64,000 nucleotides of DNA from Nonomuraea endophytica (GTDB lineage: Bacteria > Actinomycetota > Actinomycetes > Streptosporangiales > Streptosporangiaceae): positions 248,001 through 312,000 of the forward strand of contig NZ_JACHIN010000006.1 of NCBI RefSeq assembly GCF_014203235.1, written 5' to 3'. Shown piece by piece: positions 1 through 8,797 of this stretch (positions are counted from its first letter, which is position 1; each line of letters begins with the position of its first letter). The notes under the pieces are model-generated. The model did no database searches. It had not been told where the DNA came from and was given only the letters and a program-made list of their open reading frames with translations. Made by a program: the position numbers and the translations under genes.

Positions 1-17
1 GGCTGGAGCCCTGGGAG

Positions 18-1937
18 GTGCGCCCGCTGAACTTGAACGTACCCACCGGCCCGCGTTCCGCCGCCCTGGGCGGGGCCAACTCCGGCATTATCATCACCGG
101 AGACGGCGCCCAGCTCGGCACCTCCGCCCTGCCGCTCCCCCGCCCCGGCGACGTGCCGGCGCCGCGCAGGCTGAGCAACCTCACCAAGCCGCCGGCCCTC
201 GACTTCGTCGGCCGCGCCGACGCGCTCGCCACGCTCGGCACCGCGCTGACCGGCGCGGCCTCGGTCGTCGTCTCCCAGGTCGTCTACGGCCTGGGCGGCG
301 TCGGCAAGAGCGAACTGGCCCTGCAGTACGCCACGGCCAACCGCGAGCACTACCGCGTCATCTGGTGGATCACCGCCGAGTCGCCCGAGCAGATCGAGGC
401 CGGCCTGGCCCAGCTCACCCGTTTCCTCGTGCCCGAGCACCCGGTCGAGGTGCCCACCCGCCAGGCCGCCGTCTGGGCCAAGGCCTGGCTGCTGGAGCAC
501 GACGGCTGGCTGCTGGTCCTGGACAACGTGCACAACCCCGCCCAGGTACGCGACCTCCTGGCCCAGATGCGCGGCCACATCATCGTCACCACGCGGCGCG
601 ACCTGGGCGCGCGGGCCTGGCGGGTACGTGAGCTCATCGCCCTGGACGTGCTGTCCCTGGAGTCGGCCACCGACCTGCTCATGCTCAGCGCGGCCGGCGG
701 CAAGGACCGCGAACCCGCCACCCGCCTGGCCGCGGCGCTCGGCTGTCTGCCCCTCGCCATCGAACAGGCCGGCGCCTACATCGAGGAAACCCACGGCGAC
801 GTCGCCGCGTACCTCACCAAACTGGACGAGACCTTCGACCTCTACGCGCCCGTGGCGCACCGCGGCGACCCCGAGCAGACCATCTCGAAGATCTGGCGGA
901 TCAGCATGCGGGAGGTCGAGCAGACCAGCCCCACCGCGCTGGCGCTTCTGCGTGCGTTGTCGTGCTTCGCCCCCGACGACATCCCGCTCACGCTGTTCGA
1001 CGAGGCGGCCCTGCGCGACCTGGCGCTGCTGGCGTCCTACAGCCTGGTCAAGCGCAGCGCGGGCGGCGTCGCCATCCACCGGCTGGTGCAGAGCGCGGTA
1101 CGCGCGGAGGCCAGGGACGCCCACCTCCTCGACGCGGCGGCCAGGGACGCGCTGTCCATGCTGCTCACGCGGCTGCCCGAGCGCCGCGCCTTCGCCCTCG
1201 ACGAGTGGCCGGACGGCCTGTCGCTGCATCCGCACGCGGTCGCCGTGGCCTCGCTGATGCCGGTGCACAAGACTTCGATGTCGCTGGGCAGGCTCCTTCG
1301 CGACACCAGCCGCCTGCTCAACCTGCACGCCCGGTTCAAGGAGGCGTTCCCGCTGGCCGAGCGGGCGCTGACGCTCGCCGAGGACCGTTTCGGCCCCGAC
1401 CATCCCGCGCTGATCGGCTTCCTGACCAACCTCGCGGCCACGCTCAGCGGCCTGCGCAGGGACGACGCCCTGCAGCACGCCGTGCGCGCCGTCGCCATCG
1501 CCGAGGCCTCGCTCGGCCCCGGCCACCGCGACCTGGCGCCTCGGGTCGGCAACCTGGCCGCCGTCTACATCGACCTCGGGCGCGCCGCCGACGCGCTGCC
1601 GATGGCCCGCCGCGCGCTGGCCATCGCGACCGTGACGCTGCCGCCCGGCCACCCCGACCTCGGCCGCCACCTGGGCAACCTGGCCGCCGCGCTGGCCGGC
1701 GTGGGCGATCACGAGCAGGCGCTCGCGCTGGAACTCCAGGCGCTGGACCTCACCGAGCGCGCCCTGGCCGCCGACAATCCCGAGTTGGTGGTACGGCTCG
1801 GCAACCTGGCCCTGGCCCACCACGCGGTCGGCGACACCCGCCAGGCCGCCGCATGCGCCGCCCGCGCGGTGACCCTCGCCACCCGCATACTCGGCCCCCG
1901 CCACCCCACGACCGACTGGGCCCGGCACCTCCCGTGA
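18..1937 (+). CDS. STAND-type NB-ARC ATPase with TPR repeats (5' end uncertain)
   Basis: Predicted signal-transduction ATPase of the AP-ATPase/NB-ARC class, 639 residues from the GTG at 18. The frame is open to the window edge, so the true start may lie outside. Residues 21-28 read NSGIIITG, a short motif repeated near the N-terminus of the next gene. Walker A (GLGGVGKS) is at about 91-98 and a Walker B-like WLLVLDNV at about 165; TTRR (sensor-like) and GCLPLAIEQAGAYI (the GLPLA-type motif) follow. From about residue 430 there are TPR-like helical pairs of the 'GPxHPxLxxxLxNLAxxxxxLGxxxEAL' kind. Such proteins are usually cytosolic sensors whose repeats detect a ligand. No effector domain is visible here. 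Confidence 0.8.
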   Translation: MRPLNLNVPTGPRSAALGGANSGIIITGDGAQLGTSALPLPRPGDVPAPRRLSNLTKPPALDFVGRADALATLGTALTGAASVVVSQVVYGLGGVGKSELALQYATANREHYRVIWWITAESPEQIEAGLAQLTRFLVPEHPVEVPTRQAAVWAKAWLLEHDGWLLVLDNVHNPAQVRDLLAQMRGHIIVTTRRDLGARAWRVRELIALDVLSLESATDLLMLSAAGGKDREPATRLAAALGCLPLAIEQAGAYIEETHGDVAAYLTKLDETFDLYAPVAHRGDPEQTISKIWRISMREVEQTSPTALALLRALSCFAPDDIPLTLFDEAALRDLALLASYSLVKRSAGGVAIHRLVQSAVRAEARDAHLLDAAARDALSMLLTRLPERRAFALDEWPDGLSLHPHAVAVASLMPVHKTSMSLGRLLRDTSRLLNLHARFKEAFPLAERALTLAEDRFGPDHPALIGFLTNLAATLSGLRRDDALQHAVRAVAIAEASLGPGHRDLAPRVGNLAAVYIDLGRAADALPMARRALAIATVTLPPGHPDLGRHLGNLAAALAGVGDHEQALALELQALDLTERALAADNPELVVRLGNLALAHHAVGDTRQAAACAARAVTLATRILGPRHPTTDWARHLP

Positions 1938-2050
1938 GGTCGCGGGGGCGGAGGTCAGGCCGGACGTACGCTCGATCACCTCGCCGGGCAGGCCGTAGCC
2001 CCTGGCGCGGTGGATGATCCCGGCGAACAATGCGCTGGAGGAGGTGGCTG

Positions 2051-3904
2051 ATGGCGGACAAGGTCCGGGTCTGGCGTAACAGCGGCATCATCAACACCGG
2101 CGCGGATGCCATCAACATCGTCAACAACATCGTCCAGGCCCCACCCCAGGTGCCGGCCACGACGGTGCAGGCGCCAGCCCGTGTCCTGCGGCTGCGCTCC
2201 ACCCGCGCGGCCGCCGGCCTGTTCGTCGGGCGGGAGAAGGAGCACGCGGCACTGGCCAAGGCCATGAGGCGGCGTTCCGGCGGGACCGCGCTGGTGCTGA
2301 CCGGGCTGGGCGGGATCGGGAAGTCCACGCTCGCCGGACGGTACGCGCTGGACCAGGTCGGCCGGCGCAACCCCATCTGGTGGATCGACGCCGAGGACCC
2401 GGCCCAGATCGACTTCGGCCTGGAGGCGCTGGCCAGGCAGCTCTATCCGGAGGGCTCGCCGGAGCGGCCCGTCGAGTGGGCCATGCAGTGGCTCGCCAGT
2501 CACCAGGGCTGGCTGCTGATCCTCGACAACGTGACCCGGCCGCCGGAGGTCGCCGAGCTGATCGGCTCGCTGCCCGGCGGGCGGTTCCTGGTGACCAGCC
2601 GCCAGGGCGTCGGCTGGGAGGGCATCGCCACGCCCATCCGGCTGGGTGTGCTGTCCGCGGGCGATGCCGTAAAGATGCTGGACAGGCGGGTGGCCGATCG
2701 CGGCCTGCTCGACGGCGGCGAGGAGCTGTGCGACGCGCTCGGCGGGCTGCCGCTCGCGATCGAGATGGCCGGTCACTACATCGGCCAGAACCAGGTCTCC
2801 GCGCGCACGTATCTGCGGTGCCTTTCCGGCGACGGCGCGGTGCTGGACTGGACGCCCGCGGGCGGGGACCTCGACCGGACCGTCGCGCGGACCTGGCAGG
2901 TCACCCTGGACCGGATCGCCGCCCGGCACGGGCCGCTTCCCGGGCGGATCCTCGCCACCCTGGCCTGGCTCGCCCCCGACGACATCCCGACCAGCCTGTT
3001 CCCGGACGAAGACGCATACGTGGCCGCCTTCGGGCACCTCGCCGCGTACGGGCTGGTCACCCGGTCCGGCGACGCGCTCTCGGTGCACCGGCTCGTCCAG
3101 GCCGTCAGCAAGGTCCCCGGATCCCGGCACCAGGCGGGCCACACGTTACGGACCGCCTGGACGGACGGACCGGAGCCGGCGGACCGGCTGGCTCCGCACT
3201 TCGCCGCGTTCGTCGCGGCGGGCGGCCTCGCCGAGCTCGACGACACCTCGGCCGACCTCGCGGTCGCCTACGGCGTCCACCTGGCGCGCACGGTGTCGAG
3301 ACAGGAAGCCGTCGCCTTCCTCGACAGCACGATGGCCGCGCACGAGGGCTCCGGCCACCCGGCCCTGCTGTCCATGCGGACGACGCTGGCCCAGCTGCGC
3401 ACGCCGCTCGATCCCCTGGATGTCACGATCGCCGAGTTCGAACGGCTCGTCGCCGACAAGCAGCGGGTGCTCGGCCCCGGCACCCTCGACACCCTGGAGA
3501 CCCGGCTCGAACTCGGCGGCCTGTACGCCCGGCGCGAGGATGACCGCCTGACCTTCGCCCACTACCGGCAGCTCATCACGGACGCCGAACGGGCCCTGGG
3601 CAGGCACCACTCCCTCACCTTGCAGGCCAAGTGGAACCTGGCCGAGGCCTACCTCGACGCCGACCGGGAGTGGCGGGCCGGCCACACGGTCATGGTGCTC
3701 GTGCTCTGGTTCTCCGTCCTCACCGGCCTCGAAGAGACCCGGGGCCGTGACGACGAGACGACCCGCCAGATCGGCGTGACGATCATGAAGTACGTGAGCA
3801 CGCTCGCCCTCCACGACGATCCCGGAACCAGGAGGATCCTTCGCCTCGTCGGCGCCGCCGAACGCATCCGCCGGCGGCTGAAGAGGCTGGACAACGGCGC
3901 GTGA
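2051..3904 (+). CDS. STAND-type NB-ARC ATPase, second copy
   Basis: A 617-residue relative of the preceding gene. The ATG at 2051 is chosen over an in-frame ATG at 2030 because GGAGGAGG at 2037-2044 sits 6 bases before it. Residues 10-17 read NSGIINTG, matching the motif of the upstream protein. Walker A GLGGIGKS is at about 85-92, Walker B-like GWLLILDN at about 157-165, then VTSRQG and GLPLAIEMAGHYI. The C-terminal third is helical and TPR-like but more degenerate than in the first copy. The two genes are 113 bp apart and probably arose by duplication. A role as a sensor or conflict-type ATPase is inferred from the class only. Confidence 0.8.
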   Translation: MADKVRVWRNSGIINTGADAINIVNNIVQAPPQVPATTVQAPARVLRLRSTRAAAGLFVGREKEHAALAKAMRRRSGGTALVLTGLGGIGKSTLAGRYALDQVGRRNPIWWIDAEDPAQIDFGLEALARQLYPEGSPERPVEWAMQWLASHQGWLLILDNVTRPPEVAELIGSLPGGRFLVTSRQGVGWEGIATPIRLGVLSAGDAVKMLDRRVADRGLLDGGEELCDALGGLPLAIEMAGHYIGQNQVSARTYLRCLSGDGAVLDWTPAGGDLDRTVARTWQVTLDRIAARHGPLPGRILATLAWLAPDDIPTSLFPDEDAYVAAFGHLAAYGLVTRSGDALSVHRLVQAVSKVPGSRHQAGHTLRTAWTDGPEPADRLAPHFAAFVAAGGLAELDDTSADLAVAYGVHLARTVSRQEAVAFLDSTMAAHEGSGHPALLSMRTTLAQLRTPLDPLDVTIAEFERLVADKQRVLGPGTLDTLETRLELGGLYARREDDRLTFAHYRQLITDAERALGRHHSLTLQAKWNLAEAYLDADREWRAGHTVMVLVLWFSVLTGLEETRGRDDETTRQIGVTIMKYVSTLALHDDPGTRRILRLVGAAERIRRRLKRLDNGA

Positions 3905-3954
3905 CGCTCTGGAACCACCCGAGCCGGTGACGCGCGACCCGTCGTCCGGCGGGC

Positions 3955-3980
3955 GGCACTCCACCGATCGGTGGAGTGCC
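3955..3980. repeat. Perfect 26-bp palindrome
   Basis: GGCACTCCACCGA followed directly by its exact reverse complement, 51 bp after the second NB-ARC gene and 82 bp before the ABC transporter gene. As RNA it would form a very stable hairpin and could terminate transcription, although no T-tract follows. As DNA it could be a repressor site for the downstream ABC/two-component operon. The sequence does not decide between these. Confidence 0.55.
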
Positions 3981-4062
3981 AGGTCCCGTCCACTGGTCGA
4001 TGCCGGAAAACCGCTGGTCATAGCAGGCTGATGAGCCACAGCAGATCACCGGAAGGACGGGC

Positions 4063-4983
4063 ATGCCACCAGTCATCGAGGTACGCAACCTCCACAAGCG
4101 CTACGCCGACAAGGTCGCCGTGGACGACGTCTCGCTCACCATCCAGGAGGGTGAGATCTTCGGCATCCTCGGCCCGAACGGCGCCGGCAAGACGACGACC
4201 GTGGAGTGCGTCGAGGGCCTGCGCAGGCCGGATCGCGGTGAGATCAGGGTGCTCGGCCTCGACCCCCTCCGCGACCAGGCCGAGCTGACCCGGCGGCTCG
4301 GCGTCCAGCTCCAGGCCGGCCACCTCCCCGAGCGGATCCAGGTCGCCGAGGCCCTGGAGCTCTACAGCTCCTTCTACCCCCGGCCCGCCGACTGGCGCGC
4401 GCTGCTGGACGACCTGGGCCTGGCCGACAAGGCCAAGACCAGGTACGGCAAGCTGTCCGGCGGCCAGAAACAGCGGCTCTCGATCGCGCTGGCGCTCGTC
4501 GGCGGCCCCCGGGTGGCGATCCTCGACGAGCTCACCACCGGCCTCGACCCGCAGGCCCGGCGCGACACCTGGGACCTGATCGAGGGCGTGCGCGCCCGAG
4601 GGGTGACGATCGTGCTGGTCACCCACTTCATGGAAGAGGCGGAACGCCTGTGTGACCGGCTCGCGCTGATCGACGCCGGCCGGGTCGTCATGGTGGACAC
4701 CCCGGCCGGGCTGACCGAGCGGGCGCGCATCGGGCAGCGGATCCGGTTCCGCCCGTCCAGGCCGATGGACGACAGCCTGCTGACGAGCCTGCCCGACGTC
4801 TCCGGCGTCACCCGCCAGGGCGACATGGTCATCGTCAGCGGCTCCGACAACGCGCTCAACGCCGTCACCACCGTGCTGGCCCGCAACCAGATCGTGGCGG
4901 AACGGCTGCGCGTCGAGCAGGCGAGCCTGGAGGACGCGTTCGTCCAGCTGACCGGCAAACGCCTCGAATCCGGCGCCCGCTAA
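4063..4983 (+). CDS. ABC transporter ATP-binding protein (DrrA-like)
   Basis: Nucleotide-binding subunit of an ABC-2-type exporter, 306 residues. Walker A GPNGAGKTTT lies near residues 38-47, the signature LSGGQKQRL near 138, Walker B VAILDEL near 158, followed by the D-loop region TTGLDPQARR and the switch histidine in VTHFMEEAE. The C-terminal about 80 residues form the regulatory extension typical of drug and antibiotic exporters. The ATG is preceded by GGAAGG at 4051-4056. It is followed 26 bp later by its permease, and then by a two-component system, the usual arrangement of envelope-stress or antimicrobial-resistance exporters. The substrate is unknown. Confidence 0.93.
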   Translation: MPPVIEVRNLHKRYADKVAVDDVSLTIQEGEIFGILGPNGAGKTTTVECVEGLRRPDRGEIRVLGLDPLRDQAELTRRLGVQLQAGHLPERIQVAEALELYSSFYPRPADWRALLDDLGLADKAKTRYGKLSGGQKQRLSIALALVGGPRVAILDELTTGLDPQARRDTWDLIEGVRARGVTIVLVTHFMEEAERLCDRLALIDAGRVVMVDTPAGLTERARIGQRIRFRPSRPMDDSLLTSLPDVSGVTRQGDMVIVSGSDNALNAVTTVLARNQIVAERLRVEQASLEDAFVQLTGKRLESGAR

Positions 4984-5009
4984 CACATCACCGAGAGGAC
5001 CTCACAATC

Positions 5010-5765
5010 ATGTCAACTCTGCAAGGTTCCGCGACCTGGCGGCTGGTCAAGGCCGAGAGCACGTTGTGCGTCCGGGACAAGGTCGCGCCCCTCTGGGGCA
5101 TCGGCTTCCCGCTGATCCTGTTGATCATCCTGGCCAGCGTCCCGGATCTGCGGCAGCTCGTTGAGGGCGGCGGCGGCCTGACGTACTTCGACCTCTATGT
5201 TCCTGTCCTGATCCTGTTCAATCTGGCCATCCTGGCCACGGCCTCCCTGCCGGCCACGCTCGCGGGCTACCGGGAGAACGGCGTGCTGCGGCGCATGCGG
5301 ACCACGCCGGTCGGCCCGGCCCGCGTGCTCGCCGGCCAGCTCGTGGCCAACCTCGCCATCGCGGTCATCGCGATGGTGCTGTTCCTCGCGACGGCCTGGC
5401 TCGGCTTCGGCGTCGACCTGCCGCAACACCCTCTGGGTTTCGCCCTCGCCTGGCTGCTCGCGGCGGCGGCGCTGCTCGCGATCGGCCTGCTGATCTCCGC
5501 GCTCGCGCCCGGCCGCGCCGCGGCCACGGCGATCGGCACGGTGCTGTTCTTCCCGTTGATCTTCTTCGCCGGGCTCTGGGGCCCGATCTCGCAGATGCCG
5601 CCGCTGCTGCGCGAGATCGCCCCCTTCACGCCGCTGGGCGCGGGCATGGGGGCGTTCCAGAACGCGTACCTGGGTGACTTTCCGTCCGTCGTGCAGCTGC
5701 TGACGCTGGCCGCGTACGCGGCGGTGTGCGGGTTCGTCGCGGTCCGCTGGTTCCGCTGGGAATAG
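5010..5765 (+). CDS. ABC-2 type transporter permease
   Basis: Membrane partner of the upstream ATPase, 251 residues with about six hydrophobic segments and the ABC-2 layout: an N-terminal helix near residue 30, a cytoplasmic stretch GYRENGVLRRMRTTPVGPARVL (split by helices) and C-terminal helices ending ...AVRWFRWE. GAGAGGA at 4993-4999 is a plausible ribosome-binding site. It forms a half-transporter that would dimerise with two ATPase subunits. It is followed 23 bp later by a sensor kinase, so exporter and sensor are probably cotranscribed. Confidence 0.9.
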   Translation: MSTLQGSATWRLVKAESTLCVRDKVAPLWGIGFPLILLIILASVPDLRQLVEGGGGLTYFDLYVPVLILFNLAILATASLPATLAGYRENGVLRRMRTTPVGPARVLAGQLVANLAIAVIAMVLFLATAWLGFGVDLPQHPLGFALAWLLAAAALLAIGLLISALAPGRAAATAIGTVLFFPLIFFAGLWGPISQMPPLLREIAPFTPLGAGMGAFQNAYLGDFPSVVQLLTLAAYAAVCGFVAVRWFRWE

Positions 5766-5788
5766 AATCGCGCGGAGAGAGGGGAGTT

Positions 5789-7024
5789 TTGAGCAGCAAA
5801 GTTTCGCGAGAGCCGCCGTTCCTTCTGGTCAACGTGGTTCCTTACGCGCTGCTGGCGCTCCTCGTCGCGATCCTGCTGATCGTGGAGGACTGGGCGGGCG
5901 GCTCCCTGCCCATCGACCTCGGCCTGTGCGCGCTGGCCGCCGCGTGGATCCTCGGCATGTTCACCCTGCGTCCGGGCTGGCGGGACCGGCCGTGGATCAT
6001 GGGCGTGTTCGTCGCGGGGCTGATCGTGATCACCGCGGTCCTGGTGGCCCGTCACCCCGCCTTCGGGCTCTTCACTCCCGCCGCGTACATCTACTCCTTC
6101 ACGGTCCTGCGCTGGCCGTGGCGGCTGCTGGGCGTCAGCGCCGCGGCGGTCCTCGCCGGTACGGCGCAGGCGTCCGGCATCCCCAAGACGGACACGCTCG
6201 GCGTGGCGATGTACGTGACCATCGTGGCCTTCAACATCGCCCTGATGTGCGGCTGCGCGTGGGTCCTGCGGCTGGCCGAGAAGGAGGAGGAACGGCGTGA
6301 GCAGACCCTCGAAGAGCTGAGCCGGACGAACCGGCTGCTGGAGGTGTCGCTCGCCGAGAACGCCGGTCTGCACGCCCAGTTGCTGGCCCAGGCCAGGGAG
6401 GCGGGCGTACTCGATGAGCGCCAGCGGATGGCCCGCGAGATCCACGACACCCTCGCGCAGGGACTCACCGGCATCATCGCGCAACTCCAGGCGGCCGAGC
6501 AGATGCACGAGGTCCCGGCGCCGTGGCGGCGGCCCTTCGACGCGGTGAAGAACCTGGCGCGGGAGAGCCTCGCCGAGGCGCGGCGCTCGGTCGACGCGCT
6601 GCGGCCCGAGCCGCTGCAGACCGCCCGGCTGAGCGACGCGCTCGTCGCCGTCGCCGGCCGGTGGTCGAAGTTGCACGGCCTGCCCGTCCAGGTGACGACG
6701 ACCGGCACGGCGCGGCCGATGCTGCCGGAGGCCGAGTTCGCGCTGCTGCGCACGGCGCAGGAGGCGCTGGCCAACGTGGCCAAGCACGCGGGCGCGAGCC
6801 GGGTCGGGGTGACGCTGTCCTATCTGGAGCAGGAGGTGGCACTGGACGTGCGCGACGACGGCAGAGGCTTCGACCCCGCGATCCTGGAGGCGGGCGGGTT
6901 CGGCCTGACGATCATGCGGCAACGGGTGGAGGGACTGTCCGGCAGCCTGCGGGTCGAGTCCGAGCCCGGCGCCGGGGCCGGCATCTCGGCCTGCGTCCCC
7001 TGTCCGGCCGGGAGCGGCACATGA
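5789..7024 (+). CDS. Sensor histidine kinase (HisKA_3/NarX type)
   Basis: Membrane kinase of 411 residues. A TTG at 5789 is taken as start because the purine-rich CGGAGAGAGGGGAG lies just upstream; the frame opens earlier but has no better signal. About four to six membrane helices occupy the first 140 residues, followed by a coiled-coil (EKEEERREQTLEELSR), the dimerisation/phosphoacceptor box MAREIHDTLAQGLTG with the phosphorylated His, and an HATPase domain with NVAKHAGA (N-box) and DDGRGFDP (G1). The stop overlaps the next start (ATGA). It probably senses an envelope or drug signal and controls the upstream exporter. Confidence 0.92.
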   Translation: MSSKVSREPPFLLVNVVPYALLALLVAILLIVEDWAGGSLPIDLGLCALAAAWILGMFTLRPGWRDRPWIMGVFVAGLIVITAVLVARHPAFGLFTPAAYIYSFTVLRWPWRLLGVSAAAVLAGTAQASGIPKTDTLGVAMYVTIVAFNIALMCGCAWVLRLAEKEEERREQTLEELSRTNRLLEVSLAENAGLHAQLLAQAREAGVLDERQRMAREIHDTLAQGLTGIIAQLQAAEQMHEVPAPWRRPFDAVKNLARESLAEARRSVDALRPEPLQTARLSDALVAVAGRWSKLHGLPVQVTTTGTARPMLPEAEFALLRTAQEALANVAKHAGASRVGVTLSYLEQEVALDVRDDGRGFDPAILEAGGFGLTIMRQRVEGLSGSLRVESEPGAGAGISACVPCPAGSGT

Positions 7025-7653
7025 TCCGGCTGCTGATCGCCGACGACCATCCTGTCGTCAGGGACGGGCTGAGCAGCATGTTCGCCTCCGCGCCCGGATT
7101 CGAGGTGCTGGGCGCCGCCGCGGACGGGGCCGCTGCCGTACGGCTGGCCCAGGAGCTCCGGCCCGACGTGATCCTGATGGACCTGCGCATGCCGGTCATG
7201 GACGGGCTGGCCGCGATCATCGAGCTGTCACGGCTGGGCGTCACCGCGCACGTGCTGGTCCTGACGACCTACGACTCCGACACCGACGTGCTGCCGGCGA
7301 TCGAGGCGGGCGCCACCGGCTATCTGCTCAAGGACTCCCCCCGGGAGGAACTGCTGCGCGGTGCGCAGGCCGCGGCCAGGGGCGAGAGCGTGCTGTCCCC
7401 GACGGTGGCCGCCCGGCTGATGAACCGCATGCGGCAACCCGCTCCGCAGTTGCTCAGCCCCCGCGAGCTGGAGGTCCTGGAACTGGTGGCGGCGGGCAAC
7501 ACCAACCGCGAGGCGGCCGCCCGGCTGTTCATCACCGAGGCGACCGTCAAGTCCCATCTGCTGAACATCTACACCAAGCTCGGGGTGAACGACCGCGCCG
7601 CCGCCGTCACCGAGGCGTTCAACCGCGGCCTGCTCGTCCCGCGAACGCCGTGA
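7021..7653 (+). CDS. NarL/FixJ-family response regulator
   Basis: Two-domain response regulator of 210 residues and partner of the kinase it overlaps by 4 nt. The receiver domain shows IADDHPVVRDG at 6-16, the phosphoacceptor Asp54 in ILMDLRMP, the conserved Thr in LVLTTYDSD and Lys in YLLKDSP. The C-terminal LuxR-type helix-turn-helix runs from LSPRELEVLELV to TEATVKSHLLNIYTKLGV. It likely regulates the exporter operon. A second, similar kinase/regulator pair lies at 62-64 kb. Confidence 0.94.
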   Translation: MIRLLIADDHPVVRDGLSSMFASAPGFEVLGAAADGAAAVRLAQELRPDVILMDLRMPVMDGLAAIIELSRLGVTAHVLVLTTYDSDTDVLPAIEAGATGYLLKDSPREELLRGAQAAARGESVLSPTVAARLMNRMRQPAPQLLSPRELEVLELVAAGNTNREAAARLFITEATVKSHLLNIYTKLGVNDRAAAVTEAFNRGLLVPRTP

Positions 7654-7684
7654 CCCACGGACGTCTTGATGTCAGGGCCGTGGG
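7654..7684. terminator. Possible bidirectional terminator
   Basis: CCCACGG (7654-7660) and CCGTGGG (7678-7684) can pair, between the convergent response regulator and TerC genes. The stem is only 7 bp, the loop is 17 nt, and it overlaps the last codons of the TerC gene, so this is a weak call. Confidence 0.35.
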
Positions 7685-8661
7685 CTGTCGTCTCGCTGGT
7701 TGGCGGTCAGGCTGGTGATCGTGACGATGACCAGGACCGCGATGATCACGCCGAGTGACAGCAGGGTGGGGATCTCGGGGATGACGGGCCAGATGCCGTG
7801 TGCCCAGTGCAGCACCAGTTTGACGCCGATGAACGCCAGGATGACGGCCAGGCCGTGGTTGAGGTGGCGCAGCTTGGCCAGGGCGCCCTGGAGGACGAAG
7901 TAGAGCGCCCGCAGGCCGAGCAGGGCGAAGGCGTTGGTGGCGAAGACGAGGAAGGGGTCCTCGGTGACGCCGTAGACGGCCGGCACGGAGTCGACGGCGA
8001 AGACGATGTCGGTGACGAAGACGGCCACCATGGCCAGCGCGAGCGGCGTGAGCGCGCGGCGCCCGCCCTCCCGCACCACCAGGCGTGAGCCCCGGTAGTC
8101 GTCGGTGACCGGCATGAAGCGCCGCAGCAGCCGGACCGAGCGCATGCGGGAGATGTCGACCTCCTGCTCGTGCCCGGCCAGCGCGTCCTTCATCACCTTG
8201 CCCGCCGTGAGGATGAGGATGCCGCCGAACAGCAGGAACGCCCAGGTCCCGCTCTGCAGCACGGCCGCGCCCAGCGCGATGAAGATCGCCCGCAGCACGA
8301 GGGCGCCGATGATGCCGTACAGCAGCACCCGCTGGGCGTAGACGGCCGGGACGGCGAAGGCCGACAGCAGCAGCATGAAGACGAACAGGTTGTCCACCGA
8401 CAGCGACTTCTCCACCACGTATCCGGTGAAGAACTCCACCGAGACCGTGGTGCCGAACGCCTGCCACAGATAGACGCCGAACCCCACCGGCAGGGCGAGG
8501 TAGAACAGCGACCAGCCCACGGCCTCACGCATGCGCACCTCGTGCGGGCGCCGCGTCAGGACGAAGTCCACACTCAGCAGTACGGCCAGCGCGGCCACGG
8601 TGATCGCCCACAACGCCGGCGTGCCGATCGTCGTCAGGTCAGCGGAAAGTACGGTTGCCAA
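7672..8661 (-). CDS. TerC-family integral membrane protein
   Basis: TerC/Alx family protein, about 329 residues from the TTG at 8661, with about nine hydrophobic helices. Family hallmarks include EFFTGYVVEKSLSVDNLF with its acidic metal-site residues, and VFVTDIVFAVDSVPAVYGVT-type repeats (read in pieces). Relatives export Mn2+ or help metalate exported enzymes. The TTG is preferred because CGAGGAG at 8674-8668 stands 6 nt before it; a GTG at 8664 is too close. The upstream leader holds a manganese-type riboswitch whose output hairpin masks this ribosome-binding site, supporting both the start and the metal role. Confidence 0.9.
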   Translation of the reverse strand: MATVLSADLTTIGTPALWAITVAALAVLLSVDFVLTRRPHEVRMREAVGWSLFYLALPVGFGVYLWQAFGTTVSVEFFTGYVVEKSLSVDNLFVFMLLLSAFAVPAVYAQRVLLYGIIGALVLRAIFIALGAAVLQSGTWAFLLFGGILILTAGKVMKDALAGHEQEVDISRMRSVRLLRRFMPVTDDYRGSRLVVREGGRRALTPLALAMVAVFVTDIVFAVDSVPAVYGVTEDPFLVFATNAFALLGLRALYFVLQGALAKLRHLNHGLAVILAFIGVKLVLHWAHGIWPVIPEIPTLLSLGVIIAVLVIVTITSLTANQRDDSPRP

Positions 8662-8669
8662 CACAGGCT

Positions 8670-8790
8670 CCTCGAACGTATACGGCCGTTCGAGGTCTCC
8701 TTCACCCGCGTTCACGCAGGTGGCCGCCCGGGGACGTCACATCACGTCCGTATTGACCGGGCCGGCTCTTACGAAGTACTCCCCTCGCCC
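8670..8790 (-). promoter_or_regulatory. yybP-ykoY (manganese) riboswitch with Shine-Dalgarno-masking hairpin
   Basis: Reading leftwards from 8790, the leader has the two conserved blocks of the yybP-ykoY aptamer: GGGGAGTA (8784-8777) and GGAGACC (8700-8694), with GGTCAATACGG between them. CGAGG (8787-8783) can pair with CCTCG (8695-8691) to close the aptamer. The same CCTCG also starts a perfect 9-bp hairpin CCTCGAACG/CGTTCGAGG (8695-8687 with 8678-8670) that buries the CGAGG of the ribosome-binding site. Metal binding would therefore free the start site. It begins 8 nt after the stop of the upstream hydrolase gene. Confidence 0.82.
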
Positions 8791-8797
8791 CGTCAGC

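Noticed and set aside
2030..2050. Upstream ATG at 2030 as start of the second NB-ARC gene
   Set aside because: It would place the strong GGAGGAGG inside the coding region; the ATG at 2051 is ideally spaced from it.
1938..2050. Possible leftward coding remnant between the two NB-ARC genes (LFAGIIHRARGYGLPGEV)
   Set aside because: Protein-like, but too short and with no recognisable family or start.
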